Part shown: positions 27,245 to 37,964 of the stretch, one piece after another
Position numbering within the stretch: the stretch's first letter is position 1
Layout of the letters: every line of letters starts with the position of its first letter
Origin: Marinifilaceae bacterium
Lineage (GTDB): Bacteria; Bacteroidota; Bacteroidia; Bacteroidales; Marinifilaceae
DNA length: 64,000 nt
NCBI GenBank assembly: GCA_025210485.1
Contig: JAOARN010000074.1
Coordinates: 1-64,000, forward strand
Direction of reading: 5' to 3'
The notes under the pieces: generated by a model
Told to the model about the DNA's origin: nothing
Seen by the model: the letters and a program-made list of their open reading frames with translations, nothing else
Databases searched by the model: none
Program-made: the position numbers and the translations under genes

Positions 27245-30200
27245 CTATTTTTTTGAAAATACAGATCTAAATCTCTGTGTAATACTCTTAGCACAAATAA
27301 TATAAATTGGGAAAAACAATAAAATAAAAATTGTTCCGATAAATATCCCATAGGCTAAAGACACAGCCATTGGCACAAGAAATTTTGCCTGCATACTAGT
27401 TTCCAATATCAGAGGATAAAGGCCGACAACTGTTGTTACAGATGTTAAGAGTATTGGTCTAAATCGTGACTTTGCAGCTTCGATAACAGCCTCAATAAGC
27501 TCCATACCTCTTTCTGTATTTTGATTAAATCGAGACAAAAAGACCACCGCATCATTAATAATAGTACCAGATAAAGCAACCATACCAAAGACGCTTAACA
27601 ATGATACTGGGTGACCTTCAATTCCATGTCCCCATAATGCAGAGATCCATCCAAGAGGAATTACAAGTAAAATCAATAAAGCTTGTGAGACAGATCTAAA
27701 GCTCAACATAATAATCAAAACCATAATCAAGAAAGCTATTGCAAAACCAGTTGATAACTGTTCCGACTCCTCTTTAGAATCCTTCATTTGCCCACGAGTA
27801 GCGCAATCAACCTTTGGAAATTTTTCCTTCAATTGAGGAATCAACTCATTATCTACCATATCCGTAACTGGACTTAAAGGCTGGGTTGGATCCTTCTGAT
27901 AAGCCTCCACTGTAATTTCTCGTCTACCATTCAGCCTTGTGATAGTAACAGGACTTCTACCATAATCAAGTTCTGCCAATGTATACAAAGGGTAAATACC
28001 TTTAGGAGTCTTTATCTTCAATTTCTCTAACTGACCAATAGATTGTCTATTTTCCCTTGGGAATCTAACATAAACTCTTAACTCATTTTTACCTTTAACC
28101 ATTCTTTGAGCCTGACCACCAAAAAAAGCTTGTCTAACCTGATTCATTAAGCTAGATTGATCAAGTCCCAGAACGAACGCCTTAGGTTTTAATTTTATTC
28201 TGATTTCTTGATTACCTAATCTGTTATTATCCATTACATTATACAATGCATTAATTTCAGTCAATTTAGACTTAAACCACTCAGTTGCAGCATATAATTG
28301 CTCTTCGTTGCGAGATAATAAACTAAGAGAAACTGGAGCACCCCAATGCGAACTGGCTCCTACTGTAAATTTTCTAGCTACTTCAATTTTCCCAATTCTT
28401 TGGGCAATCCTTCTTTTCACTTCCGAAACAGACCATTCGACCTTCTCAATATCCTTTAACATTACAGCTACAGATCCAGCATGAGTTCCATTTTCGGCAC
28501 CAGAAAAAGAAGAGCCAGTTTTAAGTTCTGTAAATTTAATGATTTGCGAATCCTCCTTGTACTCTTTAGTCATCTCTTGACTAACTTTCATACAAGCATC
28601 TTCAATATACAATAAATATTGCTTGGTAATTTTATCACTCGTACCAGGTTTCAAAGCAAGATCAATAGTAAAATAATCATCCTCAACATTAGGGAAAAAT
28701 GTAACACCTATTTTTCCACCAATAACCAAACTCATACTAACTATTACACACGAGATAAGAAAAGCAACTGAAGCCCATTTATATTTAATAATAAATCTTA
28801 CCGCTTTTACATAATAATTATCTCTAAACTTAAACAAACCAGTATCCAATCTTTTTCTGAAGCGTGTAAAAAAATCTGATTTAGTTTCATCCTCACGACT
28901 AAGCACCGAACCATGAGAAAGGTGACTAGGAAGGATAAAGATACCTTCGAATAGAGACATTGACAGACATGCAATTACAACAAATGCCATTTCCGACATC
29001 ATCGACATTTTTCCTTGTAGAAAAATCAGAGGAGTAAAAGCAACAATGGTAGTACTAACAGATGTAATTATTGAAGGAAGCACCTCCTGCACACCATCAA
29101 TTGCAGCCTGCTTGGGAGATTTTCCTGCCTCAAAATGAGAGTATATATTCTCTCCAATTACCACACCATCATCTACCAATATTCCTATAACCATAATCAT
29201 TCCGAACAGAGAAATCATATTAACCGTAATACCAGCAAAATAGGCAAATACAAACATTCCTAAAAACGAAGCAGGAATTCCCCAAGCCACCCATAATGCT
29301 AATCTTGCATTAAGGAAAAGAGTTAAAAATATTATTACAAGAATAATCCCAACAATACCGTTTTTAGATAAAATATCCAATCTGGATTTAAGTATGGAAC
29401 TAAAATCAAATAATACTAATAATTTTTTATTTGGATTGGCAGCATTAAACTCTTCTATATATTCATTTACATAATCAGATATTTCGATTAAATCTTCCGA
29501 ATTTAATTTCATTATGCTAATACTGATTGCAGTATTACCGTCTAAATAACTTGCGTTCGGGCTTTCCTGAAATTGATACCTAACTGTAGCAACATCTTTT
29601 ATTCTAACTACCGAGCCTGTTTCCGAAGTGCTTATTACAATTTCTTGAATATCTTCAGGAGAGACAGATCTATTTCTAGACAATACATTTATCTCTTCTC
29701 TTGGATTTCTAATAACACCTCCTGTTACATCGAGGTTATTAGAACTAATTGCATTTTGAATATCCGAGAAACTCAACTTATATCTCAACAAATTTTCTTG
29801 GTTTATTTCAACCGAGATCTCCTGAGAAGGGACACCACTAATAGATATTTGCGATAATCGACCCGAAGCGAGCATTTCATCTTCAATAATATCAGCCGTT
29901 TCCTTAAGCTCCATTAAACTACAGTCACCAGACAGACTTAAGAATGCGGCAGGAGATTTCTTTTTCTGCCAACTTACAATAGGTCTATCAGCCGCACCCG
30001 GCAAATTTGAAATACCATCTACAGCATTTTTAACTTCAGTTAATACGCTTTCTGATTTAAAGTCCATCTCAACAGTTACTGTAACCCTACTTGAATTTTC
30101 GGAAGAAGCACTATTTGTTTCCTTTATTCCAGGGATTCCTCGTAATGCATTTTCAATAAGAGTTGTAACACTCTCCTCCATTTGTTTTGGATTTGCACCA

Positions 30201-30358
30201 GGATAGTTAACACTTACAGTTATTGTTTTGGATTCTCGTTCAGGGAAAGAGGATTTTTTCATTGATAAATAACAAAAAATCCCAAAAAAGAACAGTAGAA
30301 AAATCACTAATCTACCATAGAAAGAATGATTTATAAATCCTTGTATTATTGATTTCAT
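27245..30358 (-). CDS. RND efflux transporter permease (AcrB-like)
   Basis: A 1037-residue inner-membrane proton-driven pump with twelve predicted membrane helices and two large periplasmic loops. Seen: N-terminal helix, proton-relay Asp pair in TM4 (GILVDDGVVIGENI), the TM10 counterpart SGTIINDAVVFLSRFN, and porter-domain text such as SFPERESKTITVSVNYPGAN. I place the start at the ATG of MKSIIQGF (30358); the frame can be extended to a TTG ten codons upstream. Middle gene of the adaptor-pump-TolC operon. Substrate unknown; a drug, bile or membrane-lipid exporter is possible. Confidence 0.95.
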   Translation of the reverse strand: MKSIIQGFINHSFYGRLVIFLLFFFGIFCYLSMKKSSFPERESKTITVSVNYPGANPKQMEESVTTLIENALRGIPGIKETNSASSENSSRVTVTVEMDFKSESVLTEVKNAVDGISNLPGAADRPIVSWQKKKSPAAFLSLSGDCSLMELKETADIIEDEMLASGRLSQISISGVPSQEISVEINQENLLRYKLSFSDIQNAISSNNLDVTGGVIRNPREEINVLSRNRSVSPEDIQEIVISTSETGSVVRIKDVATVRYQFQESPNASYLDGNTAISISIMKLNSEDLIEISDYVNEYIEEFNAANPNKKLLVLFDFSSILKSRLDILSKNGIVGIILVIIFLTLFLNARLALWVAWGIPASFLGMFVFAYFAGITVNMISLFGMIMVIGILVDDGVVIGENIYSHFEAGKSPKQAAIDGVQEVLPSIITSVSTTIVAFTPLIFLQGKMSMMSEMAFVVIACLSMSLFEGIFILPSHLSHGSVLSREDETKSDFFTRFRKRLDTGLFKFRDNYYVKAVRFIIKYKWASVAFLISCVIVSMSLVIGGKIGVTFFPNVEDDYFTIDLALKPGTSDKITKQYLLYIEDACMKVSQEMTKEYKEDSQIIKFTELKTGSSFSGAENGTHAGSVAVMLKDIEKVEWSVSEVKRRIAQRIGKIEVARKFTVGASSHWGAPVSLSLLSRNEEQLYAATEWFKSKLTEINALYNVMDNNRLGNQEIRIKLKPKAFVLGLDQSSLMNQVRQAFFGGQAQRMVKGKNELRVYVRFPRENRQSIGQLEKLKIKTPKGIYPLYTLAELDYGRSPVTITRLNGRREITVEAYQKDPTQPLSPVTDMVDNELIPQLKEKFPKVDCATRGQMKDSKEESEQLSTGFAIAFLIMVLIIMLSFRSVSQALLILLVIPLGWISALWGHGIEGHPVSLLSVFGMVALSGTIINDAVVFLSRFNQNTERGMELIEAVIEAAKSRFRPILLTSVTTVVGLYPLILETSMQAKFLVPMAVSLAYGIFIGTIFILLFFPIYIICAKSITQRFRSVFSKK

Positions 30359-30431
30359 TATACTAATCTTGATTATTATAATTTCCAAATATAATTATTG
30401 GAAAAAAATTACATTTTTATGATAACTAAAA

Positions 30432-31559
30432 CTAATTAGATTTATTATCATAAGTTGGCTTTATTATACTTGACTTATTGTAATTTGTCATTGATTCTAC
30501 AACCACAATTTGGTCATTAGTTAAACCTTTTACAAGACAATAATCATCTCCATGATGAATAACTTCAATTTCAAGTTCCTTTATTTTATTACTTTCGATA
30601 ATATTTAATTTATTCTTAGAATTAATTGCCTCACGAGGTAATTGACAAATTTCGAACTCCGATTCAACTGGAAAATCAACCTTAACATACTCTCCCTCAT
30701 ACAATTTAGCACCATCAATCTGTACATATACATTTACCATTTGTGTTTCGGTATCGACATAATTGGCTATTCTATTTATTCTTGCATCATATGAATTACC
30801 AAGATCATCAAGTACTTGACAAACTAAATTTCTTTTAAGTTTTTTAACATCGGCTATCTTAACAGCCACCTCAACCTCTAATTTATCAGTACGAATTATA
30901 GTTGCCAATTTAGAACCAGGGCTAGCCACAGATCCCACTTGAGAATTACATTGACTTATTGCACCATTAAATTTTGCAATGATTTTATGTTTGCCTAGGC
31001 TAATTTCTTTTTGAACTATTTCATAATACTGTCTTAGGATGTCATTTGCTGCCATAAAAATTCGCTCCTTTTTTGAGTTGAATTCAGGAATTTTAGGCAT
31101 TTTTTTATTAAGCTGAACAGAATTAAAAAACTTATCCCATTTTTCATATTCTGATTCATAATCAATTTCAATATCAGGAAGAATAGTAGATAATTTTGTT
31201 AAAAAGCTACTTTTCAATGAATTCAGAGATGCCTGAATCATATCATCCTCTATTTTAAGAAGAACATCATTTTTTCTGAAACTTGTACCTTCTTTAAAGT
31301 TAACATCGCCTCTTTTAATAACTCCTGTAACCTCTGCAGATAGACTAATTTGCTGACCACTTGACACCCTTCCATCATAATTCAACTTGTAATTTATCTT
31401 TTCATTTTTGACAATTTGAGACTTAAAATACAATTCAGGGATTGAGTTTTTCGCTTTCGGAATTGGCTTTTTGCTTTTTACTATACCAATACTTACAAAT
31501 ATTCCTATAACTAATATACTTATAAATATACCTAGTTTGATTATGCGATTAGTATTCAT
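30432..31559 (-). CDS. Membrane-fusion (periplasmic adaptor) protein of the RND system
   Basis: About 375 residues. N-terminal membrane helix (NRIIKLGIFISILVIGIFVSI), barrel-sandwich/lipoyl halves (NYDGRVSSGQQISLSAEVTG and AKFNGAISQCNSQVGSVASPG), a short hairpin, then beta-barrel and membrane-proximal domains. First gene of the operon; ATG at 31559 is chosen over the TTG at 31592. It links the pump at 27245 to the TolC-type channel. Confidence 0.92.
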   Translation of the reverse strand: MNTNRIIKLGIFISILVIGIFVSIGIVKSKKPIPKAKNSIPELYFKSQIVKNEKINYKLNYDGRVSSGQQISLSAEVTGVIKRGDVNFKEGTSFRKNDVLLKIEDDMIQASLNSLKSSFLTKLSTILPDIEIDYESEYEKWDKFFNSVQLNKKMPKIPEFNSKKERIFMAANDILRQYYEIVQKEISLGKHKIIAKFNGAISQCNSQVGSVASPGSKLATIIRTDKLEVEVAVKIADVKKLKRNLVCQVLDDLGNSYDARINRIANYVDTETQMVNVYVQIDGAKLYEGEYVKVDFPVESEFEICQLPREAINSKNKLNIIESNKIKELEIEVIHHGDDYCLVKGLTNDQIVVVESMTNYNKSSIIKPTYDNKSN

Positions 31560-32118
31560 GATTTTAAATAAATTTGGTTGTCCGTTAATCAATTTATGTT
31601 TATTCTGAACGCTAAATTAATTTCTTTATATTTTAATGAGAAATTAATTCAATTAGTAAGGGTTTTTTTTCAATAAACTAAATTCAATCTTCAATATTAG
31701 AATTTATTAATTGACAAAAACATACAAAACACTATATCTATCTGGCTGTAATTCTATTCATTAAGTCCAATTAACGATAATTAAAACGGTTTGCCCAGTT
31801 AATAAAAACTCGATATCAAAATTCTATTAAAAAAAAGAATTCAATTACAAAACGCCACAAAAATCACACACATCCATTTTAAGACAATGCTCAAACCACT
31901 GAATATCTACTCAATACATTCAACATCTAAGAAAAATAGAGATTCTCATTAATTGAATAAAAAGACAAAATCATTGAAAAAATTTATTTATTTGCGAACT
32001 AAGATTAATATTTGCTTTAGCAAAGAGAGCATATAGTAAAGATAATCAGAGAACAAACTCTATTAATTAATTAACTATATATAATTTAAAAAAGAACAAA
32101 TAATTTCAAATAAATACT
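31560..32118. other. Divergent intergenic region between RND operon and LytS/LytTR pair
   Basis: About 560 bases without a gene. It must carry divergent promoters; TAATATTTGC near 32010 resembles a -7 element on the plus strand, but no well-spaced TTG partner was found. A likely place for LytTR binding sites. Confidence 0.4.
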
Positions 32119-33162
32119 ATGATAAAGAAGAAAAGGAGCTACGATGAATATATTGTTTGGAGTATTTTAGCAATTTTTTATTTTTTCTTTGGAATTAATC
32201 ATTCATTACGAATGGCAATTTCAAACTCAATAACCATAACATTGGGGCAGATAATAATTGTAAAATTTAACGAACTATACTTAATGAAAAAGTATGGTAA
32301 TAATTTGAAATCAAAAAAATATCTAATTTATAGTATATCGGCGATAATTCTATTATCAATCATAATAGTGGCAATTGAACATTTCACATATGTTTACATT
32401 CTGAGGATAGAAGAACTTACCAAAAGACTTTCAAAGCATCCATCCTATATAATATTTCCATTAATCTTTAATTCCATTAGTTTTGGATTAGCTTTTTTTA
32501 TAAGTGTTTCATTAAAATTATCAAAAAAAGAGAAAGAAAATGAGATAAGGATAAAAAATCTTGAAAAATCAAAAATTGAAACAGAACTAAAATTTCTAAA
32601 AACGCAGATTAATCCACATTTCCTTTTTAATGCTTTAAATAATATATATGCTATAACATATAAAGGTGATAGTCAAGCTCCAGATAAAATTCTTGACCTA
32701 TCAGATATGCTAAGATACGTATTATATGAATGCAAATCAGACAGAGTTCAATTACAAAAAGAGATAGACTACATAAAACATTATATAAAATTTCAACAAT
32801 TAAAAACTAAAGAAACACAGAACATAATACTAAAAACAAACACCATTAATTCTAATTGCAAAATAGCCCCAATGCTATTAATCCCTTTTGTTGAAAACAG
32901 CTTTAAACATAGTAATATTAGTAAAGAAAAATTTGGCTTTGTAAGAATAGAAATAAATCAATATAAAAACAGTATAGCCGTAAATATAGAAAATTCTATT
33001 CCTCATAGTCCAATAGCAAAAATGCATGATAATAGCAGTGGAATAGGACTTGAGAATGTAAAAAAACGCCTAGAATTAATCTATCCTGACAATCATATCT
33101 TGAACTATTCAAAACAAAACAATAAATTTGTTGTAAATCTTAAAATCAATACAAATGGATAA
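32119..33162 (+). CDS. LytS-type sensor histidine kinase
   Basis: A 347-residue membrane kinase: four hydrophobic helices in 1-135, a short coiled coil, then the His_kinase domain with QINPHFLFNALNNIYA (phosphoacceptor His167), N-box FVENSFKHSN and G-box GIGLENVKKRLELIYP. It overlaps the LytTR regulator gene by 8 bases. Placed divergently from the RND efflux operon, so a role in controlling efflux or an envelope response is possible (inference). Confidence 0.93.
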   Translation: MIKKKRSYDEYIVWSILAIFYFFFGINHSLRMAISNSITITLGQIIIVKFNELYLMKKYGNNLKSKKYLIYSISAIILLSIIIVAIEHFTYVYILRIEELTKRLSKHPSYIIFPLIFNSISFGLAFFISVSLKLSKKEKENEIRIKNLEKSKIETELKFLKTQINPHFLFNALNNIYAITYKGDSQAPDKILDLSDMLRYVLYECKSDRVQLQKEIDYIKHYIKFQQLKTKETQNIILKTNTINSNCKIAPMLLIPFVENSFKHSNISKEKFGFVRIEINQYKNSIAVNIENSIPHSPIAKMHDNSSGIGLENVKKRLELIYPDNHILNYSKQNNKFVVNLKINTNG

Positions 33163-33889
33163 TAATCAGAAAATATTATGTGCAGTTGTAGAAGACGAAC
33201 ATCCAGCTAGAGAACTATTATCAGATTACATTTCTAAAATTTCAAATTTAGAACTTGTAGGTTCGTTTACTAGCCCCTTAGAATTAATGGATTCTGCTGT
33301 ATATAATGATATTGAGATTTTATATCTCGATATCCAAATGCCTGAAATAACAGGTATAGATTTTCTAAAACTGAACAAAACTAATCCGATTGTAATTTTT
33401 ACTACTGCCTACTCGGAATATGCATTAGAAGGTTATGAGTTGGACGTAGTAGAATACTTATTAAAACCAATCGCATTTCCAAGATTCTTAAAAGCAAGCA
33501 GAAAAGCAATAAAAATAGCAGAAATAAAACGCAAAATAAATTCAGATTCTTTCAAAACAATAGATGAAAATATTGACGATAAAGATTACATAATAATAAA
33601 GGCTGACAGAAAAAAACATAAAATATACTATAACGAAATCATATACATTGAAGGAGCATTAGAATATGTAAGTTTTCATTTAGAGGATAGAAAGATTACT
33701 GGTTTTTACTCTTTAAAACAACTCGAAGACATTTTACCTAAATCTTATTTCACTAGAATCCACAGGTCTTACATAGTCAATAATAGAAAAATAAAATCCC
33801 TAGAAGCGAACACTGTATATCTGAATAATATAAAATTACCTGTTAGTTCTAGTTACAAAAAAAACATTGATAATATATTTGATAGATAG
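33155..33889 (+). CDS. LytTR-family response regulator
   Basis: A 244-residue regulator with a receiver domain (VVEDEHPARELL, phosphoacceptor Asp59 in LYLDIQMP, conserved T/A-Y and LLKPI) and a LytTR DNA-binding domain from about 140 (IYYNEIIYIEGALEYVSFHL, FTRIHRSYIVNNRKI). Cognate of the overlapping kinase. Confidence 0.95.
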   Translation: MDNNQKILCAVVEDEHPARELLSDYISKISNLELVGSFTSPLELMDSAVYNDIEILYLDIQMPEITGIDFLKLNKTNPIVIFTTAYSEYALEGYELDVVEYLLKPIAFPRFLKASRKAIKIAEIKRKINSDSFKTIDENIDDKDYIIIKADRKKHKIYYNEIIYIEGALEYVSFHLEDRKITGFYSLKQLEDILPKSYFTRIHRSYIVNNRKIKSLEANTVYLNNIKLPVSSSYKKNIDNIFDR

Positions 33890-33906
33890 AGCTTGTAATT
33901 ATAGAA

Positions 33907-33944
33907 AATAATCATACCAAACATAATTTGATATGATTATTTTA
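33907..33944. terminator. Bidirectional terminator
   Basis: Arms AATAATCATACC and GATATGATTATT between the LytTR gene and the convergent aspartokinase gene. Confidence 0.75.
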
Positions 33945-33951
33945 TTCTCAG

Positions 33952-35223
33952 CTATTTCACTTTAAAAACAAACTGAACAGTATTTCTATTTTTTTGTTCT
34001 AATAATTTTTCTTTATTCTCACAAATCATCTTAATTGAGTCTTCACTATAATGTCTTATGCTAATTAATTCGACTTTATTATTATACTTAATAAAATAAT
34101 CTGTCTTAAGTGACTCTATTAAATGATTCAATTTTTCAGCAGGATTGTCCACACAAACAGAAAAACTAATTGCAGAAGTTTGAATAAGGTTAACCTTTAG
34201 TTTCAACTTTGAAAAAACACCAAACAATTGACTTATATTTTGCTCATTTACAAAGGATAAATCTTTTCTGCTAATAGAAATAAGCAATTGATTATCTTTT
34301 TTAATATAAACAGGTGGTAATTGCTCTTTATTCTCAGCTAATTCACATATATACGTCCCTGTTTGGGTATACTTAGTGAATGATCGAACATGCAACGAAA
34401 TCTTTTTTTCATGCAATGGTTGAATAGTCTTGGGGTGTATAACCTTAGCACCATAATATGCAAGCTCAATAGCCTCTTTATACGAAATTTTATTAAGTTT
34501 TTCTGCATCTGGTATCCATTTAGGATCGGCAGTCATAATTCCATCCACATCTTTCCATATCGACAACTCTTTGGCTCCAAGAATATTAGCCAAAACAGCT
34601 GCTGTGTAATCTGAGCCTTCACGCCCCAGTGTTGTACTATGTTTTGTTATTGTACTTGCTATAAATCCCTGAGTAACATACATTGAGCAGCATTCAAAAT
34701 TTAATTTGCTTTTTATAAAAGCCTTTGAAAGTGCCCAATCAATTGAAGCATCTCTGTAATTAGAATCCGTTATAAGACAATCCCTAATATCAACAAATTC
34801 ATTATCAAGAGATTTCAGATTAAGATAATCAGAAATAATTGTTGTAGAAAGAATCTCTCCTTGACTTACTATTTGATCATAATCAAAATCGTAATCCAAG
34901 CTAGGGCTGTTTTTCAAATAAATTTCGAGTTTTTCAAAAATATCATTTACCTTTTCATATACCGTATGAGTTTCATCTTTAAAAAGAATATTCATGATAT
35001 CAAAATGATATTTTTTGAGCTGTAAAAATTTAGTTTCAGGAAAAATTTTATGAATAAAAAACTCCGTGCTTATTTGCTCTAACATATTGGTTGTTTTCCC
35101 CATAGCGGACAAAACCACAACTGTTTTATTATTAAAAGTTTTAATTATTTTCGAAAAATTAATTATCGCCTCAGCACTATTAATAGAGGCTCCACCAAAT
35201 TTAAATATATCCATAACTAACAT
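33952..35223 (-). CDS. Aspartate kinase
   Basis: A monofunctional aspartokinase of 423 residues catalysing phosphorylation of aspartate, the first step toward lysine, threonine and methionine. Seen: N-terminal KFGGASINSAEAI, VVLSAMGKTTNMLE, TLGREGSDYTAAVLA, WKDVDGIMTADPKW, and AYYGAKVIHPKTIQPL; the C-terminal 130 residues correspond to the ACT regulatory region. ATG at 35223; a second ATG at 35214 (MDIFKFGG) fits family starts equally well. Monocistronic. Confidence 0.94.
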   Translation of the reverse strand: MLVMDIFKFGGASINSAEAIINFSKIIKTFNNKTVVVLSAMGKTTNMLEQISTEFFIHKIFPETKFLQLKKYHFDIMNILFKDETHTVYEKVNDIFEKLEIYLKNSPSLDYDFDYDQIVSQGEILSTTIISDYLNLKSLDNEFVDIRDCLITDSNYRDASIDWALSKAFIKSKLNFECCSMYVTQGFIASTITKHSTTLGREGSDYTAAVLANILGAKELSIWKDVDGIMTADPKWIPDAEKLNKISYKEAIELAYYGAKVIHPKTIQPLHEKKISLHVRSFTKYTQTGTYICELAENKEQLPPVYIKKDNQLLISISRKDLSFVNEQNISQLFGVFSKLKLKVNLIQTSAISFSVCVDNPAEKLNHLIESLKTDYFIKYNNKVELISIRHYSEDSIKMICENKEKLLEQKNRNTVQFVFKVK

Positions 35224-35431
35224 TTATGTCTTGACTACATAATAATTAAAATTAATACGATATAATTTCGACTAAAATAAATATGTTAATTTAAGATTAG
35301 TATTTAACTAATAAAAACTATCGCCTAAATTAATTGTGAAAAAGTAGTTCAAGACTGCTAAATAAAAAAAGTAAAGCTAATTTACATAAAACTATAATTC
35401 ATCTAAAAAAAAACACAGATTCTTTTGATGA

Positions 35432-35809
35432 TTATTTTTTTTGGATTAACTGTTTTATAAGGAAAGTTATAAATCCACTAATAAAAACAGCTACTATATC
35501 CTTCCAGTCGAACACCCCATGTATTCCTAATAATCCAAGAATTTCCCACAAGCTATATACTATTACAGAAGAGATAATATGAATATTTTTATCACAATCA
35601 CTATGTTCTTTTATTCCCCAAACAAAAAAACAAAATACAAAAACTGAAGCTAAACTTCCTATAGTATCAGCAAAACCATAATCATTTATTCCATTATTGT
35701 ATATATATGGTCTATAAAAATGAGTTAAAATTTGAGCAGTAATAAAACCAAAGAAACTTAACAGAAAATATACTAGATTATGTCTATTTTCGAATAATTT
35801 AGACTCCAT
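35432..35809 (-). CDS. Small four-TM hypothetical membrane protein
   Basis: A 125-residue protein with four hydrophobic stretches (about 12-30, 45-65, 78-95 and 103-120). No recognised family; the order of loops resembles VanZ-like or similar small membrane proteins. It starts 17 bases after the nadD stop and is probably the last gene of the yicC-gmk-nadD operon. Confidence 0.6.
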   Translation of the reverse strand: MESKLFENRHNLVYFLLSFFGFITAQILTHFYRPYIYNNGINDYGFADTIGSLASVFVFCFFVWGIKEHSDCDKNIHIISSVIVYSLWEILGLLGIHGVFDWKDIVAVFISGFITFLIKQLIQKK

Positions 35810-35825
35810 GTAGAAATTGGGATTA

Positions 35826-36398
35826 TTATTTTTTATATAAATTCATTTGGTCAATATACTTAGCCACTTCAGGGTGCATAAAATAAGATAAGTCCTTATT
35901 ATCTGCAATAGCATTTCGAATAAGAGATGATGATATTTCAATAATTGGTGACTCTACTAATTTCACATTGTTAAATTTAGATAATTTGAAATTATCATAA
36001 TTTTTACGTGGATAAACTAAAATCTTGTGATTTTCTTCTATGATTTTATAATTCTTCCACTTATGAAAATTTTCAATATTATCTGCCCCCATTATAAGGC
36101 TAAATTCGTGACTATACTTATCATTTAAATATGCTAAGGTATCGGATGTGTAAGATGGTTTAGGCATTCGAAACTCGATATCGCATGCCCTAAATCTAGA
36201 ATCATCTCCTATGGCCTTATTCACCAAATCAAGTCTTTGATATTCATCAAGTAATGACGATTTATGTTTAAATGGGTTTTGTGGACTAACCACAAACCAT
36301 ATTTGATTCAAATCCGAATATTCAACCATATAATTAGCTATAGCCAAATGCCCAATATGTATTGGATTAAAAGATCCAAAAAACAATCCTACTTTCAT
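35826..36398 (-). CDS. nadD: Nicotinate-nucleotide adenylyltransferase NadD
   Basis: A 190-residue enzyme that adenylates nicotinate mononucleotide to deamido-NAD. Nucleotidyltransferase signature GLFFGSFNPIHIGHLAIANY at the N-terminus, the MGADNIENFHKWK block, and the C-terminal ISSSLIRNAI. Normal length. Third gene of the operon led by yicC; ATG at 36398. Confidence 0.96.
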   Translation of the reverse strand: MKVGLFFGSFNPIHIGHLAIANYMVEYSDLNQIWFVVSPQNPFKHKSSLLDEYQRLDLVNKAIGDDSRFRACDIEFRMPKPSYTSDTLAYLNDKYSHEFSLIMGADNIENFHKWKNYKIIEENHKILVYPRKNYDNFKLSKFNNVKLVESPIIEISSSLIRNAIADNKDLSYFMHPEVAKYIDQMNLYKK

Positions 36399-36521
36399 AG
36401 ATTTTCCTATCAGATAAAAATATAGCCTAAAACAAAATGTAATAGGCTAAAAACTTTATATTTTTCTAACTTAATAATATTATTGAAATATACGCTAAAT
36501 TATTATATTTTTTATGTTATT

Positions 36522-37085
36522 CTATTTAAGAAATTTATTTAATATATTTCTTGTATCCAAAATAGCTTTATTCAGATCCGAATTGACCACAGTAGTATCA
36601 AATTGATTTGCATGTTCCATTTCAAAACTTGCTTTGTTTACTCTTTCTTCAATAAACTCTTTCGAATCTGTTCCTCTATTTATCAATCTTTGTTTAAGAA
36701 TTTCGACAGAAGGTGGCATTATAAAAATAGACAGTGCATTTTCTTTATACATGTTTTTAATATTTATCCCCCCAACTACATCGATATCAAAAATTACATT
36801 TTTTCCTGACTGGATAATTCGGTCTACCTCTGACTTAAGAGTTCCATAAAAGCAATTTTCATACACCTCTTCCCATTCGACAAATTCGTCATTTTCAACC
36901 TTAGTCCTAAATTCATCAGCAGATAAGAAATAATATTCCTTGCCATGCTTTTCTTGCCCTCTTGGTTTGCGGCTGGTTGCTGATATTGAGAATTCAAGAT
37001 TAAAATTCTCTTCTAGAATTTCATTTAATATTGTTGATTTTCCAGCTCCACTAGGTGCTGAAAATATTATTAATTTACCAGACAT
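36522..37085 (-). CDS. gmk: Guanylate kinase
   Basis: A 187-residue GMP kinase producing GDP. P-loop APSGAGKST at about 9-17, GMP-binding SATSRKPRGQEKHGKEYYF and EVYENCFYGT, IDVVGGINIK. Starts 3 bases after the yicC stop, hence co-translated with it. Confidence 0.97.
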   Translation of the reverse strand: MSGKLIIFSAPSGAGKSTILNEILEENFNLEFSISATSRKPRGQEKHGKEYYFLSADEFRTKVENDEFVEWEEVYENCFYGTLKSEVDRIIQSGKNVIFDIDVVGGINIKNMYKENALSIFIMPPSVEILKQRLINRGTDSKEFIEERVNKASFEMEHANQFDTTVVNSDLNKAILDTRNILNKFLK

Positions 37086-37088
37086 AAC

Positions 37089-37964
37089 TTACAATACATT
37101 AAGAATTTGTTCTTTCACCTTTTCTAATTCATCTTTCATTTGAATAACGATTTTTTGAATATCAGAATCATTAGCTTTTGAGCCCAAAGTGTTAATTTCT
37201 CTTCCTATTTCTTGAGATATAAATCCTAATTTTTTACCTACTGATTCTTGGGTCTGACAAGTTTTTCGGAAGTAATCGCAATGATTTTTTAATCTAACCT
37301 TTTCTTCTGTAATATCAATTTTTTCAATATAATAGATTATCTCTTGTTCAAATCTATTTTGGTCAACTTTCTGGTTTTCAATAAATTCATTTAAACCATC
37401 TGAGATTCTTTTCTTTATGTATTCGATACGTTTTTCTTCGAAAGGCTCAACTTTAAGAAGCAATTCCTCTATTTTATTTATTCTCTGAAGAATATCTTTC
37501 TCTAATGCATCTCCTTCTTGCTTTCTAAATTCAAGCATAGCATCAATAGCTGATTGAAATGTTTGCTCAATCTTTAACCACTCAGACTCATCAAGCTCCT
37601 GTATTTCAACTTTTAGTGCATCAGGTAATTTTAATAGACTTTCGACTGCACTTGCATTTAATTCAATATCAAGGCTATTCGATATTTCTTTTAATTGATT
37701 ATAATACGCCTCTATTACTGGTTTATTTATCTTATTTGTTTTATCAAGTCCTATGCTTTCGATAAAAATATTTAGTTCAATCTTACCTCTTTCTAATCTC
37801 GATTTTATTGAATTTCTTAATTCCAACTCCTTTTCCTTGTATAATCCAGGAATGCGAGTATAAATATCAAGTTGCTTACTGTTTAATGATTTTATCTCAA
37901 TAGTAAGCTTTTTATTCTCCAGTTCAACTACAGATTTACCGTAGCCAGTCATAGATGTTAACAT
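37089..37964 (-). CDS. yicC: YicC/YloC-family endoribonuclease
   Basis: A 291-residue member of the YicC family, shown in other bacteria to have endoribonuclease activity. Typical start LTSMTGYGKS, KSLNSKQLDIYTRIP, and the C-terminal block EKVRLKNHCDYFRK, KKLGFISQEIGREINTLGSK. First gene of the yicC-gmk-nadD operon, a common arrangement. Confidence 0.93.
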   Translation of the reverse strand: MLTSMTGYGKSVVELENKKLTIEIKSLNSKQLDIYTRIPGLYKEKELELRNSIKSRLERGKIELNIFIESIGLDKTNKINKPVIEAYYNQLKEISNSLDIELNASAVESLLKLPDALKVEIQELDESEWLKIEQTFQSAIDAMLEFRKQEGDALEKDILQRINKIEELLLKVEPFEEKRIEYIKKRISDGLNEFIENQKVDQNRFEQEIIYYIEKIDITEEKVRLKNHCDYFRKTCQTQESVGKKLGFISQEIGREINTLGSKANDSDIQKIVIQMKDELEKVKEQILNVL

